Source: JBBQFI01 sp038321775
Lineage (GTDB): Bacteria > Verrucomicrobiota > Verrucomicrobiia > Chthoniobacterales > UBA10450
Direction of reading: 5' to 3'
NCBI GenBank assembly: GCA_038321775.1
Contig: JBBQFI010000008.1
Location: 128,002 to 192,001 of the forward strand
Length of the DNA stretch: 64,000 bases
Part shown: piece after piece, positions 1 to 8,622 of the stretch
Layout: each line of letters opens with the position of its first letter
Position numbering within the stretch: the stretch's first letter is position 1
Position numbers and translations under genes: made by a program
Notes under the pieces: generated by a model
What the model was told of the DNA's origin: nothing
Database searches by the model: none
Seen by the model: the letters and a program-made list of their open reading frames with translations, nothing else

Positions 1-52
1 CGCCCGCGCCGATGACGAGAACGTCGTGTGTGAATGTTTCGTACTCGGACAT
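1..52 (-). CDS. sdhA: Succinate dehydrogenase flavoprotein subunit, N-terminal fragment (cut by window edge)
   Basis: Only the first 17 codons are inside the window. They read MSEYETFTHDVLVIGAG, whose end is the start of an FAD-binding dinucleotide fold (hydrophobic strand, then GxG). The gene lies 12 bp downstream of an SdhC-type membrane anchor on the same strand, which is why SdhA is preferred over another flavoprotein. SdhA would oxidise succinate to fumarate in complex II at the inner membrane. The fragment alone could not exclude fumarate reductase. Confidence 0.65.
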   Translation of the reverse strand, partial: MSEYETFTHDVLVIGAG

Positions 53-64
53 GCGGCGTGTTCG

Positions 65-886
65 TTAGAGCAGCCTCATGTCGTGCCAAACTCCCATTGA
101 GCAAAGTCGCACGTAAAGGTCGGTAAACCCGACCCAAAACAAACTCATCCACGCCCAAAGCATGTGGCGAGAATTCAAGCACCCGACGCAGCGATAAAAT
201 TGATAGCGCGTCGGCGATTTGGAAAATCGATCGAGAAATCCACCGACGAGATGACGCAGCGAATGGCAACCGAAGGTGTAGCCACCCAGGAAAACGACAT
301 TGATCGCGAGCACGATCGTGCCCACGCCGATGCCAAAAGATTCATTCCCCGACGCGGGATTTGTGAACCACATCGCTTTCCAAACATCGTAAGCGAGAAT
401 TAAAATAAAAATGAGCGCGAGGTAGAGAAAATAGCGATGAACATTCTGCATGATGAGCGGAAAGGATCGTTCACCGAGATAAGTTTTGCGCGGCTCGCCC
501 ACGGTGCATGCCGGCGGATCGGCCCAGAAAGCTTTGTAATATGCGCCGCGGTAATAATAGCAGGTGAGTCGGAAACCGCCCGGAGCCCAAAGAATCAACA
601 GCGCTGGCGAAAACAAAAGCCAAGCGGGCCACCACACCGGTTTCGCACCAAACCAACTGTGCGGCGACTGTCCAACAATTTCGGGTGAATAAAACGGCGA
701 AATGTAATTGCCGAAATAATAATGCGCGCCCTGAAACGCGGCCCAGGTGGAATAAACAACAAATGTTCCGAGACCGAGAAAAGTCACGAGCGGTTGCAGC
801 CACCAAATATCCGTTCGCATCGTTTCTCCAAACGATCGTCGTGCCATGGTCGCTTCAGCGTTGGTCATGATGATTTCGATTGCCAT
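65..886 (-). CDS. sdhC: Succinate dehydrogenase cytochrome b / membrane anchor subunit (SdhC-like)
   Basis: A 273-residue integral membrane protein with about five hydrophobic helices (roughly 30-50, 88-103, 152-170, 185-205 and 243-258). It carries the GCHSLRH segment (206-212) typical of the large single-anchor SdhC found in Actinobacteria, Acidobacteria and Verrucomicrobiota. His150 and His208 are plausible haem ligands. It should anchor complex II and pass electrons to quinone. It is followed after 12 bp by the sdhA start. Other ATGs at residues 7, 14 and 23 are possible starts; the first was kept because nothing in the sequence favours a shorter form. The MFS gene at 927 diverges from it across 40 bp. 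Confidence 0.8.
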   Translation of the reverse strand: MAIEIIMTNAEATMARRSFGETMRTDIWWLQPLVTFLGLGTFVVYSTWAAFQGAHYYFGNYISPFYSPEIVGQSPHSWFGAKPVWWPAWLLFSPALLILWAPGGFRLTCYYYRGAYYKAFWADPPACTVGEPRKTYLGERSFPLIMQNVHRYFLYLALIFILILAYDVWKAMWFTNPASGNESFGIGVGTIVLAINVVFLGGYTFGCHSLRHLVGGFLDRFSKSPTRYQFYRCVGCLNSRHMLWAWMSLFWVGFTDLYVRLCSMGVWHDMRLL

Positions 887-926
887 GCTTTGATTAGCGG
901 CGCTTCATTCGGTTTTCAATAACAAC

Positions 927-2513
927 ATGGCTGCTCTTGCGTTATCACCGTGTGACCAGGCTCTTCTCCGTGCGGGAAAGGCAACTGCGCCTTGCACAAA
1001 ATCATCCGGTCGTTGGATTTTAATCGCCACCATTCTCGCCTCGAGCATGGTTTTCATCGATGGCACGGCGGTCAACGTTGCGCTACCGGCGTTGCAAGCC
1101 AGCCTGAATGCAACCGTGCTCGACGTGCAGTGGGTTGTCGAAAGCTACGCCTTGTTGCTCGCCGCGCTGCTTCTCGTCGGTGGCTCGTTAGGCGACCATT
1201 ACGGGCGCAGGCGCATATTTCTCTTCGGCATCACAATTTTTGCCCTTGCTTCGATCTGGTGCGGATGCTCGCCGACTATCGGCAATCTCATCGCGGCGCG
1301 CGCGGTGCAAGGTATCGGTGCGGCCATGCTCGTTCCCGGTAGTCTCGCCATCATCAGCGCCTCTTTTGCGCAGGAAGACCGCGGACGCGCGATTGGGACG
1401 TGGTCCGCCTTCACCGCGATCACTGCGGCAGTTGGACCTGTGGTCGGGGGCTGGCTGATCGAACATTTTTCCTGGCGCGCCATTTTTTTTCTCAACGTTC
1501 CGCTCGCGCTTTTTGTGATTGCGATCTCATTGCGCCACGTGCCGGAAAGTCGCGACAACGATGAAGAGCGTGGCCTCGACTGGATCGGCGCAACGTTAAC
1601 AGTCGTCGCGCTGGCGTCTCTCGTTTACGGTTTGCTGGAATCTTCCCGCGCCGGCTTTGCCCGGCCCATGGTTTTGACAGCGCTCGTCGTGGGAATTCTC
1701 TTTCTTCTCGTGTTTCTGATTTACGAAGCGCGGATACCAAATCCGATGTTACCGCTCGCGCTTTTTCGGTCGCTTGATTTTAGCGGAGCGAATTTGCTCA
1801 CGTTCTTTCTTTACAGCGCGCTCGGTGGCACACTTTTTTTTCTGCCGCTAAATTTGATTCAAGTGCATGGCTACACGCCGACTGCCGCGGGCGCAGCGTT
1901 GTCGCCATTCATCCTGATCATTTTTGTTCTTTCACGCTGGGCGGGCGGCCTGGTGCATCGTTACGGCGCCAAACTTCCGCTCGTAGTTGGACCCTTGATC
2001 GCCGCGACCGGTTTCGCACTCTGCATTCTGCCTGGAATTGGCGGGAGCTACTGGACCACTTTTTTTCCTGCCATGATTGTTCTCGGTTTCGGAATGGCGA
2101 TTAGTGTCGCGCCTTTAACAACAACCGTGATGAACGCCGTTCCCGAAAATCGCGTCGGTATTGCGTCCGGAATTAACAACGCGGTCTCGCGGACCGGCAG
2201 TTTACTTGCGGTCGCAGTCCTCGGGATCATCATGGTCTACACCTTTAATCGCAGTCTCGATCAACATTTGTTAGACACGAAGATTGATGTCGCAGCGCAA
2301 ACCGCATTGCAAGAAAGCCGAACTAAACTTGCCGGTGTAAAATTGTCAGAAGAAATCGAACCATCGACGCGCGCGATTTTGCGGAAGGCAATCGATGAGT
2401 CTTTCGTGACCGGTTTTCGCAGCGTCTCACTGATCAGCGTTGCACTCGCCGCGGCCAGCTCCATCTGCGCTCTATTGCTGATCGCGAATGTTTCGAGAAC
2501 GAGGAAGCGTTGA
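927..2513 (+). CDS. MFS drug exporter, DHA2 (EmrB/QacA) family, 14 transmembrane segments
   Basis: A 528-residue transporter. After a 28-residue cytosolic tail come alternating hydrophobic helices with DHA2 hallmarks: motif D1-like FIDGTAVNVALP (about 44-55), motif A GDHYGRRR (about 88-95), and motif C-like GPVVGGWL in helix 5. The length fits 14 helices. Such proteins export cationic or amphipathic drugs by proton antiport. No HlyD/EmrA partner or TetR regulator is adjacent, so the substrate is unknown. A TCGTTAGGC word encodes Ser-Leu-Gly in motif A. The gene ends one base before the end of the convergent cyclase gene. Confidence 0.88.
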   Translation: MAALALSPCDQALLRAGKATAPCTKSSGRWILIATILASSMVFIDGTAVNVALPALQASLNATVLDVQWVVESYALLLAALLLVGGSLGDHYGRRRIFLFGITIFALASIWCGCSPTIGNLIAARAVQGIGAAMLVPGSLAIISASFAQEDRGRAIGTWSAFTAITAAVGPVVGGWLIEHFSWRAIFFLNVPLALFVIAISLRHVPESRDNDEERGLDWIGATLTVVALASLVYGLLESSRAGFARPMVLTALVVGILFLLVFLIYEARIPNPMLPLALFRSLDFSGANLLTFFLYSALGGTLFFLPLNLIQVHGYTPTAAGAALSPFILIIFVLSRWAGGLVHRYGAKLPLVVGPLIAATGFALCILPGIGGSYWTTFFPAMIVLGFGMAISVAPLTTTVMNAVPENRVGIASGINNAVSRTGSLLAVAVLGIIMVYTFNRSLDQHLLDTKIDVAAQTALQESRTKLAGVKLSEEIEPSTRAILRKAIDESFVTGFRSVSLISVALAAASSICALLLIANVSRTRKR

Positions 2514-4934
2514 CTAAAGAGTAGAACCGGCCGGAGCCAGCGACACTACGATTTTGTCAAAGCGCGGATCGTCGCGCAACTGATCCCACCACGGGTTGGT
2601 TCGCAGATCGCCATATGTGAGACCGCTCGGAATGCGTGCGGTCGCGGCCAATTGCTCCAACGCAAGATCCTTTTCGCCCGTCCAAGTATAAATAACGGCG
2701 AGATATTGCATCAGGAGCGAACCGTTAATGGATTCTTTGCTAACAGGCAGAAGCTCGCTCGCTTGCTTCCCTTCTCTAATCGCTTCGGCATTGTGTCCCA
2801 GCCCAGCGTCAATCATCCCGAGGACGCAAAGCGCTTGCGCGTATTGCGGTTGCGTGAGCAAACTTTTTTCGACGACGGCACGCGCACGAGCGAACGCTGC
2901 GGCTTCGGCGGGCAGATCGCCACGAGCACGAGCAACAAGTGCCTCACACCACGATTTCGGAAAAGCAAAACCTTCATTGGTGTAACCGCTTTCCGGCATC
3001 GCGGCGAGAGCGCGGTCAGCTGCGTCGAGATCACGTTCGCACAGCGCAAGGTAAAGCCATTGATCGGCAAGACCCTCGGCGGATTTCGGATTCTCGCGCA
3101 GGATGGTTTCGATCACTAAGTGCATGGGTTTAGAATCCGCTCTCTCTTCCAGTTCGATGGCGGCCCTCTGGATACGCACTCCTGTGTCTTGCGGAACAAT
3201 CGCGAGTGCTCGGTCCAAGGTCACGGCTTCCTCCGCGAAACGCCGCAGATAATCGAAGCTGCGTGCGATCTGTTGAAGGTAATAAGAATTGCGAGGATCG
3301 AGCTCCAACGCGCGTTGCAGATTGTTCAGCGATTCGCTCCAGCGACTTTGCCGCCGATCGATGTAACCAGTTAACTCGAAAACGCGCGGTTCATTGGGCA
3401 GGACCTTGCCCGCGATGACTAGTTCCGCGCGCGCACGGTCATAATCGAGATATCCGCAATAAAGATACTCGGCTAATGCCAAATGGGCCTCGCCGGATTC
3501 GGGTTTAAGACTGAGTGCAGCGTCCACCGCCTTCCGCGCTGAAGCGAGACGCGCCGGGGTGTGATCAATCCCCGCGAGATAAATCTGATCATGCGCGCTC
3601 GCGAGCAAACAATGCCCGAGGAGAAACTTTGGGTCTCGCAAGACCGCGTCGTCCAACAAGCCGATCGCATCCATCAAATTTTCTCCTGGCCGGAAATTGA
3701 CCGCGCTAGCCATCAGCGCCTTCGCACGAATGTAAAGATCGTACGCCGTAATGTTCGAAGTCGGACGCTCTTGAATCGCAGCCTTTTCCCTCGGCGAAAG
3801 CTGAGCTTGAAGTTGTGCGACGATTTGTTGCGCGACTTCGCTTTCAATCGCGAATATATCGGCTAGTTCGCGATCGTAATGTTCTCCCCACAAATTGGCG
3901 TCGGTCCTCGCATCGATCAACTGCGCGTTCACCCGCACGTGATCTCCTGAACGCTGTACAGTTCCTTCTACGACATGTGCCACCCCAAGAGCTTTTGCAA
4001 TATCGCGCAGACTGCGTCCGGCCCCGACTTTATATTGCATGACCGATGTTCGACTAATGACTTTCAGGTCCGCGACTTTCGATAGAGCGGTTAGGATCTC
4101 GTCCTGCACACCATCCGCGAAGTAAGCATTTTTTTTATCATCGCTGAGATTTTCGAATGGCAGGACGGCGATACTCTTTGCCGAAACGGGTAGCGCAAGA
4201 TTTTTAACATCGGATTTAAACCGGGCGTGACGCGCAATAAAGGCAGCGTAACCGCCGAGGATTAATGCGATCAGTATTGCAGCGACGACGATGAATCTAT
4301 ATCGCCAATAGAACATGGCGCTGGGCAAACCCGCTCGAGAGAATTCTCGACTGGGTTTGCGAAAACGAGTCGGTAACTCGGGATTACCCACCTGATCGTT
4401 GTAGAGATTGATCAGTGTGATCTTTGTTCCGTGTTTGAAAACACATTCCCCAATCTCGTGCAAGGAAGGTCGCCAATGCCCGTACTCGATTAAATCTTCA
4501 GCAGCACGTTTGGAAAGCAGAATGTGGCCGGCATCGCCGCAACTCATGACGCGCTGCGCAATATTGATCCCGGCTCCAGCGGCATTCGATCTATCGTTAA
4601 CATCCGTCACACGACTAACCGGCCCGCTGTGGATTCCCATGCGCAATGAGAATTGCGGATAATCCCTGAGCGCGTTGGTTATTTCGACAGCGCACTGGGG
4701 GGGTGATTCCGGGCTATCAGAGAAAATGAGCGCCATGCCATCGCCCGTCGGCAGCCGTATTAATTCACCAGCCGACTCGGCCGCGCGAAACCGAGCGGTA
4801 CCTCGAACAAGATGGTTTAACGTCTCCATCCAGTCGCTTTGTTCATCAATAGCCAGCTTGGAGTAACCAACGGTATCGATGAACAGAATATGGGCTATCT
4901 CGAGTTTGAGGTCTGTTTTCGACTCGGTGCCCAT
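2514..4934 (-). CDS. Class III adenylate/guanylate cyclase domain - TolB-like domain - TPR protein
   Basis: An 806-residue multidomain protein. Residues about 10-180 form a class III cyclase domain with both metal aspartates (FIDTVGYS and GDGMALIF), the RMGIHSG strand, and an NIAQR motif in the place of the usual N-x-A-x-R. One transmembrane helix lies at about 213-233. A TolB/FlgO-like domain follows (SIAVLPFENLSDD, then FADGVQDEIL), then TPR repeats to the end. Such proteins are inner-membrane signalling proteins that may make cyclic nucleotide in the cytosol with periplasmic sensing repeats. The key residues look intact, but activity cannot be judged from sequence. A 57-bp gap separates it from the upstream HTTM operon on the same strand. 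Confidence 0.85.
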   Translation of the reverse strand: MGTESKTDLKLEIAHILFIDTVGYSKLAIDEQSDWMETLNHLVRGTARFRAAESAGELIRLPTGDGMALIFSDSPESPPQCAVEITNALRDYPQFSLRMGIHSGPVSRVTDVNDRSNAAGAGINIAQRVMSCGDAGHILLSKRAAEDLIEYGHWRPSLHEIGECVFKHGTKITLINLYNDQVGNPELPTRFRKPSREFSRAGLPSAMFYWRYRFIVVAAILIALILGGYAAFIARHARFKSDVKNLALPVSAKSIAVLPFENLSDDKKNAYFADGVQDEILTALSKVADLKVISRTSVMQYKVGAGRSLRDIAKALGVAHVVEGTVQRSGDHVRVNAQLIDARTDANLWGEHYDRELADIFAIESEVAQQIVAQLQAQLSPREKAAIQERPTSNITAYDLYIRAKALMASAVNFRPGENLMDAIGLLDDAVLRDPKFLLGHCLLASAHDQIYLAGIDHTPARLASARKAVDAALSLKPESGEAHLALAEYLYCGYLDYDRARAELVIAGKVLPNEPRVFELTGYIDRRQSRWSESLNNLQRALELDPRNSYYLQQIARSFDYLRRFAEEAVTLDRALAIVPQDTGVRIQRAAIELEERADSKPMHLVIETILRENPKSAEGLADQWLYLALCERDLDAADRALAAMPESGYTNEGFAFPKSWCEALVARARGDLPAEAAAFARARAVVEKSLLTQPQYAQALCVLGMIDAGLGHNAEAIREGKQASELLPVSKESINGSLLMQYLAVIYTWTGEKDLALEQLAATARIPSGLTYGDLRTNPWWDQLRDDPRFDKIVVSLAPAGSTL

Positions 4935-4991
4935 ATGACTCCCGTGCGATTCTCTGCACTTATTATGAACGGTTCCGGCTAAACGTCGACG

Positions 4992-5942
4992 TTAATCAAT
5001 TTCGGATGGAATCGGGACGCCCGGCTCGCAGCGTTTGCGAAAGAGAAAAGAATCAGGAGCAAAGGCGGCCAGATTGAGCACAATCATGACTAAAGCGAAA
5101 AGATACATTCCCATCATAACCCCAATTGCCGCGTGCATCAGAAGCACGGCTATGAGCCAAAAAGAACGTGTTTTCTTGAGCCAAATAAAAACGGGATAAC
5201 CTATTTCGATTAAGCAGATTGCGATTCCGACGATGGGAAAAATCAACTTCCACCTAACAAGTAATTCCGCGGGAATGACGTTAAACGGTGGACGAGTTAA
5301 AGCGCGCCAAAGATTCAGACCGTTCCACCAGTCACTGCCCAGGCATTTCGTCAATCCGCTAAAAAAATAGATGAGAGACAGATGAAGTTGTAAGACGCGT
5401 CGAAAAAAACCGAGAGTCAGAAAACTTTTTGGTGTCGTTCTTCTTAGCCACCGATCGAAAGTGTATCGATCAGGCAATGGCGATAGCATTAAGTAGAACA
5501 GGCCAATCGTCATAAAGTCGTCTACTCCATAGGTTACGAAGGCACCGCTCTTGGTCGCGCAAAGATGAAGAAACCACGCGGCAATTGCGGAGACGCGACA
5601 GAAAACTCCAAGAAGCAATCCGATCCCGACACCGATCAGACAAACCCAAGAAGCCGAAAGAACGAGCCCCTCTCGCAATCCGAGACTTTCCCCAGCCCTA
5701 ACAAGCCAGCCGAGTGTCGGAACGAAACGAGCTTGGAGAAAGAGTAACGCTTCGGCAAAATCTCGAGTAACGACGGCCTCGCCGCTCGTTGCAAAAAGGT
5801 AGTTCCAATCATTGAGCAACGATAACGCGTAAAGAACAACCAGAACGCCGAGTCCGATTCTTAGAATCGCAAGCCATTGATGCGATTCTTTATAAAAGAA
5901 GAAATCGATCAGCGTTTCCCATCGCCGTGATCGCCGGCTCAC
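4992..5942 (-). CDS. HTTM-domain membrane protein (vitamin K-dependent gamma-carboxylase-like fold)
   Basis: A 316-residue polytopic protein with the pattern of bacterial HTTM proteins: an early helix (LAILRIGLGVLVVLYAL, about 23-40), a long mid-region with a HLCATKSGAFVTYGVDD loop, then LHLSLIYFFSGLTKCLGSDWWNG, a hallmark of the horizontally transferred transmembrane domain related to gamma-glutamyl carboxylase. The C-terminal lumenal carboxylase domain of the eukaryotic enzyme is absent, so activity is unknown. The start overlaps the upstream gene by 4 bp (ATGA), indicating translational coupling with the 207-residue protein. Confidence 0.72.
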   Translation of the reverse strand: MSRRSRRWETLIDFFFYKESHQWLAILRIGLGVLVVLYALSLLNDWNYLFATSGEAVVTRDFAEALLFLQARFVPTLGWLVRAGESLGLREGLVLSASWVCLIGVGIGLLLGVFCRVSAIAAWFLHLCATKSGAFVTYGVDDFMTIGLFYLMLSPLPDRYTFDRWLRRTTPKSFLTLGFFRRVLQLHLSLIYFFSGLTKCLGSDWWNGLNLWRALTRPPFNVIPAELLVRWKLIFPIVGIAICLIEIGYPVFIWLKKTRSFWLIAVLLMHAAIGVMMGMYLFALVMIVLNLAAFAPDSFLFRKRCEPGVPIPSEID

Positions 5943-6562
5943 TGCTTTGGCGCCGGTGTCTCCGAAACGAGACTGAAATTATAGGCATACAATAGCGCGT
6001 CGCTTTCTCTTTTCCCTTGCTTGTAATCGTCCGGGGTTGGTTCGACGGATTGACTCAATAACGCTCGCATCGTTACCACGTCCGGCTGTTCCCGCCAGAT
6101 CAGGGCGGCCAACTTTTTGATCATGTATTCCCGGAATGCGTCGGATTGAGTGCGGCCGATCTCATCAAGCAAACTGACGAGGCGCAAGTCGAGTGCGCCA
6201 CTATTTTCGGTCGGCGTCCGTGTCTCTGTGTGCCCGTCCCGGTAATGCAATTCAAAAACAAGTTTGTAACTATTCGGAACGTTGGGCGCGAAATAACCAT
6301 AGCCCGCGTCAATTCCAGCGAAGCTCAGATATGTCGCCGCTGTCTGGCGCACCGGATTCGACTCGGTGAGATGAAGAGCCAACGGAACAGCGCTAATGCT
6401 TTCTGCCTTCCGCGAAAATGTTCTCGCGCCAGGCGGAAGGATGGTCACGCCTTGGGAGACTAACAAGAGCGTCTCACGAAATGAGACTGCGATTAAAAGT
6501 AAAAAGTGAACGACAAGCCAAATCAGAAGCGCGCTCTTTCGCAAATCGCGATTCGTTAGCAA
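5939..6562 (-). CDS. Uncharacterised membrane-anchored protein coupled to the HTTM gene
   Basis: A 207-residue protein of unknown function. There is one hydrophobic helix near the N terminus (about 13-30, LIWLVVHFLLLIAVSF), and the rest is soluble and probably periplasmic. The family is not recognised. A four-base overlap with the HTTM gene, and placement as the middle gene of an apparent three-gene operon (6992 down to 4992), suggest it works with the HTTM protein as an accessory subunit. A segment with aromatic and glycine content (about 84-95) and a region rich in charged residues follow the helix. Confidence 0.6.
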   Translation of the reverse strand: MLTNRDLRKSALLIWLVVHFLLLIAVSFRETLLLVSQGVTILPPGARTFSRKAESISAVPLALHLTESNPVRQTAATYLSFAGIDAGYGYFAPNVPNSYKLVFELHYRDGHTETRTPTENSGALDLRLVSLLDEIGRTQSDAFREYMIKKLAALIWREQPDVVTMRALLSQSVEPTPDDYKQGKRESDALLYAYNFSLVSETPAPKQ

Positions 6563-6572
6563 AGGTCTGAAG

Positions 6573-6992
6573 TTAATCTCCCTTATTATTTATCGCATTT
6601 AAGACCGTCGCTATGTCTGTAGGATCCACGGAGTAAAGATGATGACTTAGACTGGATCCGATCGGAGTAAGTCCGTCTTTTGAAAGACTCTGTGCCAGCT
6701 CGGTAACAACAACCTGGTCGGTCTTGATCGCCATCTTAGGTCCGTAATTATAGTCTTGGGGCTCGGCGTTATCGAGAACAAGGTGGAACTGGTATCTGAC
6801 TCCATGGTGTCGCACCATCGCCAACGCTTTTTCCAAAGCTTTCTGACTTACAATCGGTACAGGAGACTTAATGACGAGACCGAACTTACCGTGACCGATG
6901 TCGATAAACGGAGCGCACGCTTGAATGATGAAGACCACAAGAATCGTCGTCACAATCATGGCGAACCCTCTCGTTCGAGGGAAGATTTTCAT
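6573..6992 (-). CDS. Small exported protein of unknown function, first gene of HTTM operon
   Basis: 139 residues from the ATG at 6992, chosen because it opens a signal-peptide-like segment (MKIFPRTRGFAMIVTTILVV). A longer frame runs up to the tRNA at 7089 but would add an uncharacteristic leader. The hydrophobic stretch ends at a cysteine (IIQAC), so it may be a lipoprotein, although the lipobox is weak. The mature part, with KSPVPIVSQKALEKALAMV and later VVTELAQSL, faintly resembles SecD-type periplasmic subdomains, which is not enough to name it. It is separated by 10 bp from the next gene of the operon. Confidence 0.55.
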   Translation of the reverse strand: MKIFPRTRGFAMIVTTILVVFIIQACAPFIDIGHGKFGLVIKSPVPIVSQKALEKALAMVRHHGVRYQFHLVLDNAEPQDYNYGPKMAIKTDQVVVTELAQSLSKDGLTPIGSSLSHHLYSVDPTDIATVLNAINNKGD

Positions 6993-7088
6993 AATGCCAT
7001 CGGTTTGATCTCGAACCGCCGACTTGGCAAGCATAAAAATAAGCTGGATCCGATTCGTTAGGCTACCAGCTCTAAATATTAGAATCAT

Positions 7089-7172
7089 TGGTGCTCACGA
7101 GAGGAGTCGAACCTCCACGGGTTTCCCCATACGGTCCTGAGCCGTACGCGTCTGCCATTCCGCCACGTGAGC
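7089..7172 (-). tRNA. tRNA-Leu (CAG)
   Basis: Reading the minus strand, a 7-bp acceptor stem (GCTCACG with CGTGAGC) closes an 84-nt cloverleaf with an encoded 3' CCA. The anticodon loop is CTCAGGA, giving anticodon CAG for leucine CUG codons. The extra arm is short but present, as expected for the class II tRNA-Leu. The T-arm contains GGTTCGACTCC. It lies between the TPR gene and the small exported protein, both on the same strand. Confidence 0.95.
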
Positions 7173-7230
7173 GACTAAAAGCGGGATGGGTAAATTGCGC
7201 AGCACGCGCGTGCGCGCAAGCTGCCGTCCA

Positions 7231-8109
7231 TTAATCGCGTCGTTTCTTTCGCGCGCGCTCTTCCAGCGCGTTCGCTTTACGCGCTTTGCCTAACGAGCGA
7301 AGCAGGTCGGCGTAATTTGAAGCCACGATCTCGTAATCTTTCGGCGGCTTGTCGGTTGCATCCTCCCAGCTCTTGAGCGAGGCGCGATAAAGTTCCGCCG
7401 CTTTCGCATAATCTCCCTGGGAATGATAGACCACCGCAAGATTGCACTTCGACTGCGCGATGTCGGGATGCCCGGGAGGATTAATTTTCTCGCGAATGGT
7501 GAGAGCACGGAGATGAGTTTTTTCCGCTTCCTCAAAACGTCGCTCGTTCGTGTAGAAGACCGCGAGATTATTCAAAACCGAAGCGACGTCGGCGTGATCG
7601 GAACCGAGTTGTTTTTCGTAAATCTCGAGCGCGTGTTTGTAATAGGGCTCCGCCGCTTTTTGCCGTCCCGATTTTCGATAAATCAAGGCGACATTGTTCA
7701 GCAGGGTGCCGAGATCGGAATGCGGAAGATCTTTTAACTGAATTCCGGCTTGAATCGCCTTTTCATAATATTGAACCGCCTCTTCATCCTGACCGAGATT
7801 GTCGCAGAGATAAGCCAGGCGACGCGCTGAACGATAGAGCGAACGTGTATCGCGCGGTTCAGCTTTCTCAAAGGATGCATGCGCCTGTTCGAGGAGCGGT
7901 TTCGCACCTGCGCGATCGCCCCGCTGGTCGCGCAATTGCCCGAGGCGTTCCAGGCTAAGAGCTAGCTGCGGCGCGTTTGGCGGGAACGCTCGTTGCGCAA
8001 GTTCCAGGGCCATTTCCGCGATCCGAGCAGCCTCCGGCAGGCGATCGCTTGCCCGCAACATCTCGAGTTTGTCGCTGAGAATTTGCCAAAGCCTTTCGTC
8101 GCCTTTCAT
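7231..8109 (-). CDS. Tetratricopeptide repeat protein (kinesin light chain-like repeats)
   Basis: A 292-residue soluble protein with no signal peptide, made of about five to six TPR units of 42 residues. Repeats such as LNNVALIYRKSGRQKAAEPYY and LNNLAVFYTNERRFEEAEK give the kinesin light chain/TPR_12 pattern. It is presumably a protein-protein interaction scaffold. It follows lptE after 6 bp and so probably belongs to the bamD-lptE operon, which may point to an envelope role. A TCGTTAGGC word near the 3' end encodes Ser-Leu-Gly. Confidence 0.8.
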   Translation of the reverse strand: MKGDERLWQILSDKLEMLRASDRLPEAARIAEMALELAQRAFPPNAPQLALSLERLGQLRDQRGDRAGAKPLLEQAHASFEKAEPRDTRSLYRSARRLAYLCDNLGQDEEAVQYYEKAIQAGIQLKDLPHSDLGTLLNNVALIYRKSGRQKAAEPYYKHALEIYEKQLGSDHADVASVLNNLAVFYTNERRFEEAEKTHLRALTIREKINPPGHPDIAQSKCNLAVVYHSQGDYAKAAELYRASLKSWEDATDKPPKDYEIVASNYADLLRSLGKARKANALEERARKKRRD

Positions 8110-8115
8110 CTCGCA

Positions 8116-8622
8116 TCACCAACCCTCGCTCAGCTGGCTCACGAGGTGCGTTGCGAGTTGCTCGGTGGCGAGAGGAAGGGCCTGACGTTCGTCGGCATTG
8201 ACGTCACGGCCGACAAAGAAACTTGTGGTTCCGACCGCAAACGAAGGCGGGGCAAGCTGCTGCCCGGAGCGAGTGACTAGCGAATAGCGCACGCGCATGG
8301 TTATACCGAATTCCGTCGTTGCCAAAACATTGCCTCGGACCGAACGAGTCGGCACGCGTGAAATGGCGATGATCTCGCCTTTCAAGGTCGCATCAGCCTG
8401 ATCGTCACCAACAATCTTGAAGGTCCCGTCCTGTTGAAATTGCTTGATCACGGTGCTCGTAACCAGCACCTCAATGCGCGGCTGCAGAGTGTTGTTCTTA
8501 AAAGTTGGGACGGAAATCGATTGAACGTCGCGCAGGTAATACGGTTTCGCCGGCCCGATGTGGTAACCCATGCACCCGGCAAAACCGAACAGAATTAATC
8601 CGGCGTTTAAAAAGTATTTCAC
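8116..8622 (-). CDS. lptE: LPS assembly lipoprotein LptE family
   Basis: A 168-residue lipoprotein. The signal peptide ends in a lipobox (GFAGC, cysteine about residue 17), followed by GYHIG and then VQSISVPTFKNNTLQPRIE, the opening typical of the LptE (DUF4136-like) family in Bacteroidota and PVC bacteria. LptE plugs the LptD barrel and helps insert lipopolysaccharide into the outer membrane. The start overlaps the stop of the BamD-like gene by 4 bp, so the two outer-membrane assembly factors are translationally coupled. LptD is not in the window. Confidence 0.85.
   Translation of the reverse strand: MKYFLNAGLILFGFAGCMGYHIGPAKPYYLRDVQSISVPTFKNNTLQPRIEVLVTSTVIKQFQQDGTFKIVGDDQADATLKGEIIAISRVPTRSVRGNVLATTEFGITMRVRYSLVTRSGQQLAPPSFAVGTTSFFVGRDVNADERQALPLATEQLATHLVSQLSEGW

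Noticed and set aside
6993..7088. Start of the small exported protein near 7088
   Set aside because: This frame begins beside the tRNA-Leu gene, and the internal ATG at 6992 opens a normal signal peptide.
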